8,789 nt of DNA from Thermoanaerobaculia bacterium (GTDB lineage: Bacteria > Acidobacteriota > Thermoanaerobaculia > Multivoradales > UBA5704), in contig JAICSG010000124.1 of assembly GCA_025937035.1 (NCBI GenBank), forward strand, positions 1-8,789. Reading direction: 5' to 3'. Made by a program: the position numbers and the translations under genes. The notes under the pieces were generated by a model. That model ran no database searches and was not told the DNA's origin. It saw nothing but the letters and a program-made list of their open reading frames with translations. Each line of letters begins with the position of its first letter. Position 1 is the first letter of the stretch. This document shows positions 1-6,296 of this stretch, in pieces.

Positions 1-4
1 ATCC

Positions 5-29
5 GTAGAGACGCCCCGTGGGGCGTCTC
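5..29. repeat. Palindromic intergenic repeat upstream of hyuA
   Basis: Two perfect 10-nt arms, GAGACGCCCC (8-17) and GGGGCGTCTC (20-29), flank a 2-nt centre, with a GTA just outside the left arm. The element ends 4 nt before the GTG chosen as the hyuA start. From memory, palindromes of the form GTAGAGACG...CGTCTC recur as dispersed intergenic repeats in several phyla (for example cyanobacteria); that is recollection, not a search result. As RNA it would form a very stable hairpin next to the start codon. There is no T-run after it, so it does not look like a standard intrinsic terminator. The reading frame is open through it, so a longer upstream coding start cannot be excluded from this window alone. 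Confidence 0.7.
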
Positions 30-33
30 CTCC

Positions 34-2241
34 GTGGCCCCTTGGCAGATCTGGATCGACACCGGCGGGACCTTTACCGACTGCCTGGCGCTCGATCCGG
101 AAGGGAAGCTCCACCGGGCCAAGGTGCTCTCCACGAGCGCCGTGCGCGGCCGGATCGCGGGCGTTGATCGCGACACGGTCCATCTCGTCACGGCCTGGGA
201 TCTTCCGCAAGGATTTTTTCGCGGCTTCTCCTTCCGTCTGCTGGGGACGGAGAGCGAGCCCAGGACCGTCGAGGATTCCGATTCCACGGTCCTTCGCCTG
301 GACGGTCCGGTCGAGGGCAATCCCGTCGGCATGGCCTTCGAGCTGCGCTCCCCCGAGGAGGCCCCGGTCCTCGCCGCGCGGCTGGTGACGCGGACGCCGC
401 TCCAGGCCGAGCTGCCGGAGATCGCCATGCGCCTCGCCACCACGCGGGGCACCAACGCGCTGCTCGAACGGAAGGGGGCACCGACCGCCCTGCTGATCAC
501 CCAGGGGTTCGCGGACCTCCTCCGCATCGGCACCCAGCAGCGGCCGGATCTCTTCGCCCTGGAGATCGTCAAGCCGGAGCCGCTCTATCAAACAGTGATC
601 GAGATCCCCGAGCGGCTGGCGGCGGACGGCTCGGTGCTGATCCCGCTCGATTCCGCGGCGGTCCGGGAGACGGCCCGGAGTCTGTTAGAACAGGGGATCG
701 AGACGGTTGCGGTCGCACTGATGCATTCCTACCGGAATCCCCGGCATGAAACGGAGATTGGAAACCTTTTGCGGGAGGCCGGCTGCCGCTACGTCTCGCT
801 CTCCTCGGAGCTGGCGCCGCTGATCAAGATCGTCCCCCGGGCCGAGACGGCGGTGGTGGACGCCTATCTCTCGCCGATTCTGGAGCGCTATCTCTCCGGG
901 GTCGCGGGCGCTCTGGGGCGTGGATCGCTGCACAGCTCCCTCCACATAATGACCAGCGCCGGCGGGTTGGTGCGCGCGGAGGCCTTCCGCGCCAAGGACG
1001 GCCTGCTCTCGGGGCCCGCGGGCGGCGTGGTCGGCGCGGCCCGGGCCGGCCGGCGCTCCGGCTTCTCGCGGGTGATCGCCTTCGACATGGGGGGCACCAG
1101 CACCGACGTGGCCCGCTGGGACGGCGATTTCGAATACCTCTTCGAGCACCGGGTGGGGGACGCCCACCTCGTGGCCCCCGCGCTCGCCATCGAGAGCGTG
1201 GCGGCGGGCGGCGGCTCGATCTGCGGCTTCGACGGCATCCAGCTCAAGGTGGGGCCCGAGAGCGCCGGCGCCTGGCCCGGGCCCGCCTGCTACGGCGCCG
1301 GAGGGCCGCTGACGCTCACCGACGTCAACCTGATCCTCGGCCGGCTCGACCCCGGCCGCTTCGAGATCCCCCTGGACACGGCGGCGGCGGAGCGGGCCCT
1401 CGAAAATCTGCGGAAGAGGATGGCACCTCACGATCCCGGCCCCGAGGCGGTCCTCGGCGGCCTGCTCGACATCGCCGACGAGCGCATGGCCGAGGCGATC
1501 CGTTCCATCTCGCTCCGCCGGGGCTATGACCCCGCGGGCCACGCCCTGGTCGCCTTCGGCGGCGCCGGGGCCCAGCACGCCTGCGCGGTGGCGGGCCTGC
1601 TGGGGATCGGCCACGCCCTGGTGCCGGCGGACGCGGGCCTCCTCTCCGCCCTGGGGCTGGGAGCGGCCGTGATCGAGCGCTTCGCCCAGCGGCAGGTACT
1701 GGAGCCGCTGATCCAAGCCATCGGTGGCCGGCTCGCCGACTGGCTCGACGATCTGGGCCGCGAGGCCGTGGCGGCGGTCCGGGCCGAGGGGATCGCGCCG
1801 GAAGAGATCGGCATCCGCCGTCGCCTTTTGAATCTCCGCTTCGCCGGCCAGGAGGCGACGCTCGGCGTGGAGTATCGGGGGGACGATGAGATCGGGCCCG
1901 CCTTCGCCGCCGCCTACCGGGAGATCTACGGCTACGCGCCTGAGGGGAGAGCGATCGAGCTGGAGTCGGTCCGCGTGGTCGCCTCCTCCCGCTCCGCCGC
2001 GGAGGAGCCGGTCCTGAAGCCGGAGCCGTCCGAGGCCGTGCCTTCCGGGACCCGCCGCTGCTGGACCGGCGGCGCCTGGCGGGAGGTCCCCTTCTTCGAT
2101 CGCGCTCGCCTGAAGCCCGGAGCCGCCTTCGCCGGCCCCTCCCTGGTCTTCGAGAGCCACAGTGCCACCCTCATAGCGGAGGGATGGCGCGGCCGGGTGG
2201 ACGGAGCGGCCAACCTGGTCCTGGAGCGTGGAGTAGAGTGA
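34..2241 (+). CDS. hyuA: 5-oxoprolinase/hydantoinase subunit A (HyuA family)
   Basis: Probable ATP-dependent 5-oxoprolinase subunit A (735 aa), the ATP-binding half that with HyuB opens 5-oxo-L-proline to glutamate, or a related hydantoin-type ring, in the cytoplasm. Visible motifs of the actin-like ATPase fold are the N-terminal phosphate loop DTGGTFTD (residues 9-16), the conserved TTRGTNALLERKG (136-148), GPAGGVVGAARAG (327-339), the second phosphate motif FDMGGTSTDVA (350-360), AAGGGSI (390-396), and the GPACYGAGGPLTLTD stretch (416-430). The C-terminus looks complete. The GTG at 34 is chosen because family members begin only a few residues before the DTGGTFTD loop; no clear SD precedes it, and the frame is open to the window edge. 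Residues ~38-115 form an insert between the first beta-hairpin and the TTRGTN region that many stand-alone HyuA proteins lack. I recall a similar insert in fused Bacteroidetes HyuA-HyuB proteins. Two membrane-protein genes follow 4 nt after the stop, in place of hyuB. The exact substrate is inferred. Confidence 0.92.
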   Translation: MAPWQIWIDTGGTFTDCLALDPEGKLHRAKVLSTSAVRGRIAGVDRDTVHLVTAWDLPQGFFRGFSFRLLGTESEPRTVEDSDSTVLRLDGPVEGNPVGMAFELRSPEEAPVLAARLVTRTPLQAELPEIAMRLATTRGTNALLERKGAPTALLITQGFADLLRIGTQQRPDLFALEIVKPEPLYQTVIEIPERLAADGSVLIPLDSAAVRETARSLLEQGIETVAVALMHSYRNPRHETEIGNLLREAGCRYVSLSSELAPLIKIVPRAETAVVDAYLSPILERYLSGVAGALGRGSLHSSLHIMTSAGGLVRAEAFRAKDGLLSGPAGGVVGAARAGRRSGFSRVIAFDMGGTSTDVARWDGDFEYLFEHRVGDAHLVAPALAIESVAAGGGSICGFDGIQLKVGPESAGAWPGPACYGAGGPLTLTDVNLILGRLDPGRFEIPLDTAAAERALENLRKRMAPHDPGPEAVLGGLLDIADERMAEAIRSISLRRGYDPAGHALVAFGGAGAQHACAVAGLLGIGHALVPADAGLLSALGLGAAVIERFAQRQVLEPLIQAIGGRLADWLDDLGREAVAAVRAEGIAPEEIGIRRRLLNLRFAGQEATLGVEYRGDDEIGPAFAAAYREIYGYAPEGRAIELESVRVVASSRSAAEEPVLKPEPSEAVPSGTRRCWTGGAWREVPFFDRARLKPGAAFAGPSLVFESHSATLIAEGWRGRVDGAANLVLERGVE

Positions 2242-2245
2242 GGCG

Positions 2246-2758
2246 ATGGACGACGTGGACCTGGATCTGACCGGCCGTCGGCGCGACGATCCCACCCCGG
2301 AATACGCCCGCCGCCTCCGGCCGGTGACCCGGATCTGCGCGGCGCTGGCGGGCTCGGTGGCGCTGTGCGCGGTCCTGAGCTGGATTCTGACCCGCCAGGC
2401 CAATGGTCGTCCGGTGCCCGGTCTGCCGGCCTCGGTCCCGCTCGGATTGGCGTTCCTGGCGGCGGTGCTTATCCTGCTCTCGTCGCGCCTCCGCTCCTCG
2501 ATCCTGCGGAGGGCCTTTCCCCGCTCGGCGGCCCTGCAACTGAATGCGGACGCCGTGCTGACCGCCTACGGACAGGCCGCCCTGGCCAGCTTCGCGATCC
2601 TGGAGATGGCCGCGCTGCTGGGGCTCGGGATCTCGCTGACCTCCGGGTCCGCCTATTTCGGGATCGTGCTCTGCATCGCCAGCGCCCTCGGCATGCTCAC
2701 CCGCTGGCCTCGGGCCTCTGAGGTCGACCGTCTCCTCCGGGGCCGCGTCACGCCATGA
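2246..2758 (+). CDS. Four-helix integral membrane protein, first of a paralogous pair
   Basis: Unrecognised small inner-membrane protein of 170 aa. The polar, charged N-terminus (residues 1-27, including RRRDD) is probably cytoplasmic. It is followed by four hydrophobic segments at about 28-49, 62-80, 108-130 and 134-151, and a short basic tail. There is no signal peptide and no recognisable catalytic motif. The ATG lies 4 nt after the hyuA stop with a purine-rich GAGTGAGG just ahead, so it is very likely translated from the hyuA transcript. Its stop overlaps the next start (ATGA). The C-terminal half aligns by eye with the next protein: an AY-Q motif before helix 3, a Glu inside helix 3 (E120) followed by small residues, and a tryptophan-proline (WP) motif directly after helix 4. 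Function unknown; coupling to hyuA suggests, but does not show, a role tied to that pathway. Confidence 0.8.
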   Translation: MDDVDLDLTGRRRDDPTPEYARRLRPVTRICAALAGSVALCAVLSWILTRQANGRPVPGLPASVPLGLAFLAAVLILLSSRLRSSILRRAFPRSAALQLNADAVLTAYGQAALASFAILEMAALLGLGISLTSGSAYFGIVLCIASALGMLTRWPRASEVDRLLRGRVTP

Positions 2759-3177
2759 CCGACCGCTTCCGTCAGCTCCACATCCTCTGCGGTGCCATCC
2801 TCGCGGGGCTGGTCCTCGTGAACGTCGTCCTGATCGTCCTTCTCAAATCAGGATCGATCGGGCCGGCGCCGCTCCCGCAAGCTTTTCCCCTGGTCCTGTT
2901 CGCGATCGCCCTGGCGCTCCTCGTCGCCTCTCCGGCCGTCAAGATGGCGGTTTTCAAAAGGATCGGCGCGGAGGGGTTCGGCGCGGACCAAGACAAGATT
3001 TTCGCCGCCTATCAGACCTCCAACATCATCGCCTTCGCGCTGCGCGAGGCCGGAGGACTGATCGGCTTCATCCTCTCGCTGCTGACCGCGAATATCTGGT
3101 GGAGCTGGGGCCTGGGAGGCGCCGCAATCATCGCGATGATCTTCGACTGGCCGAAGCGCGAGCACTTAGGGATGTGA
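2755..3177 (+). CDS. Four-helix integral membrane protein, second of a paralogous pair
   Basis: Unrecognised 140-aa membrane protein. Hydrophobic segments lie at about residues 9-30, 41-59, 90-110 and 112-130; a polar loop between helices 2 and 3 (60-89) carries KRIGAEGFGADQDK. The start ATG overlaps the preceding stop as ATGA, indicating translational coupling; an independent SD is not evident. It shares with the upstream protein the AY-Q motif (residues 85-87), an acidic residue in helix 3 (E98 in the REAGGLIGF stretch) and the post-helix-4 WP motif (DWPKRE, 131-136), so the two probably arose by tandem duplication and may form a hetero-oligomer. Its TGA at 3175-3177 directly abuts the stop of the opposite-strand gene, leaving no room for a terminator between them. 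No known family was recognised with confidence. Confidence 0.8.
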   Translation: MTDRFRQLHILCGAILAGLVLVNVVLIVLLKSGSIGPAPLPQAFPLVLFAIALALLVASPAVKMAVFKRIGAEGFGADQDKIFAAYQTSNIIAFALREAGGLIGFILSLLTANIWWSWGLGGAAIIAMIFDWPKREHLGM

Positions 3178-3618
3178 TCAGATCCCCGGGCCGAAGTAGA
3201 AGTGATTGGCCTGGGGATCGAGGGCGAAACGGATGAATTCGAGCAGACCGGAGTAACCGAGGAAATTCAGTCCCTCAGGCCAGTCTTGGCATATGAAGAA
3301 TTGCCCCTCTGCATGGAGCGGCTCACCTTCATCCGCAACCAGGGAAAAACCTGTGCGAACCAGATAGCCTTTTTTCACCCCGAACCTTGTGCTAAGCAGT
3401 GCCGGATCTCCGCTTTCTATGGGTATACAGGCTTCGTCAGCCACGTCGGGTGCGAGCACGGACCAAGCTGCGCCGGTGTCAAGCTGCGCCAAGACTTGCT
3501 GCACGCTCCCGATCCGCAGCCGGACAAAAATTTTTGCAGTGGGCTCGTACCAATGAGGCGCGGAGTCCGAGAACCGCGAACGACCACAGGTAAAGGTCCC
3601 GCCGTAGAGCGTCAGCAA
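3178..3618 (-). CDS. Retropepsin-like aspartyl protease domain protein
   Basis: Single-domain protein of 146 aa with a retropepsin-like fold signature. The catalytic aspartate motif is in QLDTGAAWSVL, with D47-T48-G49, followed by hydrophobic strands and the C-terminal NFLGYSGLLEFIRFALDP stretch (118-135) ending in HFYFGPG. Such proteins carry one DTG per chain and are active as homodimers in the retroviral family; here activity is inferred. There is no signal peptide or transmembrane segment, so it is probably cytoplasmic. The start is a TTG 6 nt after the upstream gene's TGA, with TGAGG as a weak SD. Residues 1-40 look like genuine family sequence (the WYEPTAKIFVRLRIG region), which supports this start over an internal one. 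It forms an operon with the DUF5678-like gene. The DNA is less GC-rich than its neighbours (about 52% in 3241-3300 by hand count) and contains an AAAAATTTTT run. Substrate unknown. Confidence 0.8.
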   Translation of the reverse strand: MLTLYGGTFTCGRSRFSDSAPHWYEPTAKIFVRLRIGSVQQVLAQLDTGAAWSVLAPDVADEACIPIESGDPALLSTRFGVKKGYLVRTGFSLVADEGEPLHAEGQFFICQDWPEGLNFLGYSGLLEFIRFALDPQANHFYFGPGI

Positions 3619-3624
3619 GGCGCC

Positions 3625-4005
3625 TCAGTAAATGCGGTGGAGAAGGGCCCGGTCCCCCAAGGGGTGGTCCTCGAGTTGGGCCCGTAGAGCCCGTAGAGAT
3701 TCACCATGAGCGAGGAGCTCACCCGCGAAGAGTGCAACCCACTGCCCTCGGTATGTATCGCTATGATCTTTCAGCCATTGGAAGTCAGGAGTACGGTCTA
3801 TATCCAACTCTCCCCCGACCCGGAGAACCTTCACCGGAGCCAACACCCGCTGCCACCCCGAGAGATCCTCGCCGTGGTCCCCCTTCTCCAGCGCCTCGGC
3901 CAGCAGCTTGCGAGCAGCCCCAACGTAGTCCTGCTCGACCAGCTCGCGGATTCTCTCCGCGTAGGATCGGGTGTCGGGTTCGGGTTTCCTGAGCGGCTGG
4001 GCCAT
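3625..4005 (-). CDS. DUF5678-like small protein, operon partner of the retropepsin-like gene
   Basis: Soluble 126-aa protein with no membrane segment. The N-terminal half (residues ~14-45, SYAERIRELVEQ onward) looks like an amphipathic helical hairpin. The C-terminal ~50 residues contain WLKDHSDTYRGQWVALFAGE, then LLAHGESLRALRAQLEDHP, the pattern I associate with DUF5678 (W...Y.G.WVAL..G.L.AHG..L). The ATG at 4005 is preferred over an upstream TTG at 4056 because AAGGA lies 7 nt before it and the 17 upstream residues look non-conserved. The stop lies 6 nt before the TTG of the retropepsin-like gene. I recall DUF5678-like genes being paired with retropepsin-like genes elsewhere, which would make this a mobile two-gene module; partner or substrate roles are inference. 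A tandem 9-nt repeat (CTCTACGGG twice, + strand 3674-3691) encodes its LRALRA segment. Confidence 0.7.
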   Translation of the reverse strand: MAQPLRKPEPDTRSYAERIRELVEQDYVGAARKLLAEALEKGDHGEDLSGWQRVLAPVKVLRVGGELDIDRTPDFQWLKDHSDTYRGQWVALFAGELLAHGESLRALRAQLEDHPLGDRALLHRIY

Positions 4006-4080
4006 GGAATCGTCCTTCCCTGCGCATGATGCCACAGGGCAGAGAGGACGCGTCAAGCGGGAGGAAATCGCGTCAGGAGG
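4006..4080. other. Short spacer between galK and the protease cassette
   Basis: A 75-nt gap between two same-strand operons. The only structure I see is a weak, interrupted stem (CCCTG at 4018-4022 with CAGGG at 4035-4039, plus an inner GCA/TGC), with no T-tract in the - strand direction. It is not a convincing terminator, so read-through from galK into the downstream pair is possible. The AAGGA SD of the DUF5678-like gene (4013-4017 on the complement) lies here. No clear promoter boxes were recognised. Confidence 0.4.
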
Positions 4081-5202
4081 TCACGCCGTCGGCACCAGGA
4101 CGGTCGCCTTTCGCTTCCCGCTCTCACCGTAACGGGCGGCGATTCGTTCCCCCGCCTTGCGTCCCGTGCCGCGGCGGGCGACGGCGACGATCGAGCCTCC
4201 GAAGCCGCCTCCGGTGATGCGGGCGCCGTAGATGTCCGGCTCCTCGCTCGCCAGCTCGACGAGATCATCGATCTCCGGGATCGAAACCTCGAAATCGTTG
4301 CGCAGCGATTCGTGCGAGGCATAGAGGAGCTTGCCCAGGCGCGGCAGATCCCTTTCGCGCAGGGCCGCCACGGCGGAACGGACGCGGGCGTTCTCGGTGA
4401 TCACATGCCGTGCCCGCCGGTCGAGCGGCTCGGGGAGCGAGGGCAGGCGCCATAAATCCTGCGGACCGAGATCGCGAAGCTGGCGGACGCCCAGGAGCTC
4501 GGCGGCGCGCTCGCACTCCTGCCGCCGGACCCGGTACTCGCCGGCGGAGTGGCTGTGGGTGACCCCGGAATCGATCACCACGATCTCGGCCTCCGCGGGC
4601 AGCGGAATCCTTTCGAACTGCAAGCTCCGTGTGTCGAGAAAGAGAGCGGTCTTGTCGTCCGCCAGGCTCGACGCCATCTGATCCATGATGCCGACCGGCG
4701 CGCCCACGAAATCGTTCTCCGCCTTCTGGCCCGCGAGAGCGATCTTCACGTCGTCGATCTCCAGCCCGAAGGCCTCCCGCAGGGCCCGGAGCAGCGAAAC
4801 CTCCAGCGCGGCGCTCGACGACAGCCCGCCCCCCACCGGCACGTCCGACTCGATCCGCAGATCGAATCCCCGGAGCGTATAGCCGTCCTGGCGCAACACA
4901 TCGGTGATCCCTTGAACGTAATCGAGCCAGCCGTGGACGGGCTTCTCGTCGCCCAGCCGGTACTCCAGGATCTCGGGGCTCTCGACGTTGGCGCTCCAGG
5001 CGCGGACGAGCGGCCCGATGCGAGGCCCGAGCTCGATCCGGGTGCGCTGCGGGATGGCCAGGGGGAGCACGAAGCCGCCGCTGTAGTCCGTGTGCTCACC
5101 GATCAAATTGACTCGTCCGGGCGCGTCGGCTCGCACCGCGGGATCGCGGCCGAAGAGGTCGGCGAAGGTGGACGTCGCGGCTGGGCTTTCTTTGACACTC
5201 AT
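4081..5202 (-). CDS. galK: Galactokinase GalK
   Basis: Galactokinase, a GHMP kinase that phosphorylates alpha-D-galactose at C1 with ATP in the Leloir pathway (cytoplasm). The 373-aa length is typical. The galactokinase signature GRVNLIGEHTDY is at residues 29-40 (R30, E36, H37 and D39 contact the sugar in the family). The ATP loop PVGGGLSSSAA is at 122-132, the catalytic base D174 in GIMDQM, and the third GHMP motif GARITGGGFGGS at 326-337. All key residues are present, so it should be active. A longer reading of the frame starts at 5421, but the ATG at 5202 is chosen: it overlaps the galT stop as ATGA, has GAGG about 7 nt upstream, and places the signature at the usual distance. It is the last gene of the GH2-galT-galK operon and is probably translationally coupled to galT. 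Confidence 0.96.
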   Translation of the reverse strand: MSVKESPAATSTFADLFGRDPAVRADAPGRVNLIGEHTDYSGGFVLPLAIPQRTRIELGPRIGPLVRAWSANVESPEILEYRLGDEKPVHGWLDYVQGITDVLRQDGYTLRGFDLRIESDVPVGGGLSSSAALEVSLLRALREAFGLEIDDVKIALAGQKAENDFVGAPVGIMDQMASSLADDKTALFLDTRSLQFERIPLPAEAEIVVIDSGVTHSHSAGEYRVRRQECERAAELLGVRQLRDLGPQDLWRLPSLPEPLDRRARHVITENARVRSAVAALRERDLPRLGKLLYASHESLRNDFEVSIPEIDDLVELASEEPDIYGARITGGGFGGSIVAVARRGTGRKAGERIAARYGESGKRKATVLVPTA

Positions 5203-6296
5203 AAATCGACCTCGATCGCCTGGAGCTCCTTGACCTTCTCCTCGGGCAGCGTATCGGCGGTGAATACGCCGGCGCCGATCTCGCTCCCGGCCAAGTACTT
5301 GAGCCTCCCGGGCATGCGGTAGGCGGGATAGAATTCGATGTGCAGGTGCGCCTCCGGATGGAGATTCCCGTCCGTGGGGGCCTGGTGGAAGACCATGATG
5401 TAGGGAAAAGGTTTTCCCCACAATTTGTCATATTTCAACAGCACCGTCTTCAGTGCCCGGGCGAAATCGGCCCGCTCGGCGCCGTCGAGATCCGCCACTG
5501 AGGGAGCCGGCCGGCGCGGCGCGATCCAGACCTCGTAGGAGTAGCGCGCGAACACCGGCATCCAGGCGACCGCCCGCTCGCCGGTATAGATCATCCGCCG
5601 GCCGTCCTTGAGCTCCTCGCCGATCAGATCCTCCAGCAGGCCGCGCCCGTGCTCCTCGAAATAGGCGCTCTGCTGGGCGAGCTCGCGTGCCGGGACGGGC
5701 GGGATGAACGGATAGGCATAGATCTGCCCATGCGGATGATGGAGGGTTACCCCCACCTCCACGCCACGGTTCTCGAAGGGCATCACGTACTCGATATCGT
5801 CCCGTTTTCCGAGCTCGCGGTAGCGGTCGGCCCAGACCTCCAGGAGCTCTTCCAGATGCCAGAGGGGGAGCGCGCCCAGGGACGAGGAGGGGTCCTGGGT
5901 GAAGACCACGACCTCGCAGGCCCCCTTGCCCGGCCGGGTGGGCACGATCGCGGCCGGCGCCGGCTCCTCGGCGTGCTCGGTCAGAGTGGGGAAGCGGTTC
6001 TCGAAGACCGCCACGTCGTATTCGCCCGGCGGCAGCTCGGTCGGATGGGCGGGGTCGGTCGTGGGCGCCAGCGGGTTGTACTCCGGCGGCGGCAGAAAGG
6101 TGCGGTTCTGGCGATGGCTGGCGTAGGCCACCCACTCGCCGCGCAGAGGGTGCCAGCGCAGGTGGGTCTTGGTGCCCGGGGGATCGGTCCCCGGGCTGGT
6201 CGCCTGGATATCCTCCGCGATCGGCTGCCGCGAATAGAGGATGAGCTGCCGGCCGTCGGGTTTGGTCAAAACCTTTTTATACATCCCAGATCTCAC
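5199..6296 (-). CDS. galT: Galactose-1-phosphate uridylyltransferase GalT
   Basis: Transfers UMP from UDP-glucose to galactose-1-phosphate (Leloir pathway, cytoplasm). It has 365 aa, near the usual length. The active site is [12 protein letters not shown] (residues 185-196) with nucleophile H189. WHPLRGEWV (48-56) and the C-terminal VFHQAP (302-307) plus HLHIEFYP (317-324) are also conserved. Unusually, the position where relatives have a CPLC zinc knuckle reads YNPLAPT, so N74 and A77 replace the two cysteines. The E. coli zinc ligand His115 appears as P136 in the TQDP segment. Only H187, matching E. coli His164, is kept, so the fold presumably works without the structural zinc. The start is a GTG at 6296 overlapping the upstream stop as GTGA; an ATG at 6284, four residues later, is a plausible alternative. 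Its stop overlaps the galK start (ATGA). Confidence 0.95.
   Translation of the reverse strand: MRSGMYKKVLTKPDGRQLILYSRQPIAEDIQATSPGTDPPGTKTHLRWHPLRGEWVAYASHRQNRTFLPPPEYNPLAPTTDPAHPTELPPGEYDVAVFENRFPTLTEHAEEPAPAAIVPTRPGKGACEVVVFTQDPSSSLGALPLWHLEELLEVWADRYRELGKRDDIEYVMPFENRGVEVGVTLHHPHGQIYAYPFIPPVPARELAQQSAYFEEHGRGLLEDLIGEELKDGRRMIYTGERAVAWMPVFARYSYEVWIAPRRPAPSVADLDGAERADFARALKTVLLKYDKLWGKPFPYIMVFHQAPTDGNLHPEAHLHIEFYPAYRMPGRLKYLAGSEIGAGVFTADTLPEEKVKELQAIEVDL

Noticed and set aside
685..2403. 572-aa open frame on the - strand opposite hyuA
   Set aside because: It is a shadow of the GC-rich hyuA gene. The composition is skewed to G, A, R and D, there are no recognisable motifs, and hyuA itself carries all family motifs.
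3527..3536. AAAAATTTTT run as a programmed frameshift site
   Set aside because: The retropepsin reading frame continues normally across it with conserved residues on both sides, and the heptamer does not fit the usual slippery pattern in this frame.
3202..3687. 161-aa + strand frame across the protease cassette
   Set aside because: The opposite strand encodes the DTG motif and a conserved C-terminus, and this frame has no family features.
3674..3691. Tandem CTCTACGGG (complement) as a repeat array
   Set aside because: There are only two 9-nt units, inside a coding gene (LRALRA). It is too short to be called a repeat element.
4018..4039. Possible terminator after galK
   Set aside because: The stem is short and interrupted, and no T-tract follows in the transcribed direction.
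5203..5421. Upstream extension of galK by 73 residues
   Set aside because: The extension is antisense-like arginine/glycine-rich sequence overlapping galT. The ATG at 5202 has an ATGA overlap, an SD and the correct distance to the galactokinase signature.
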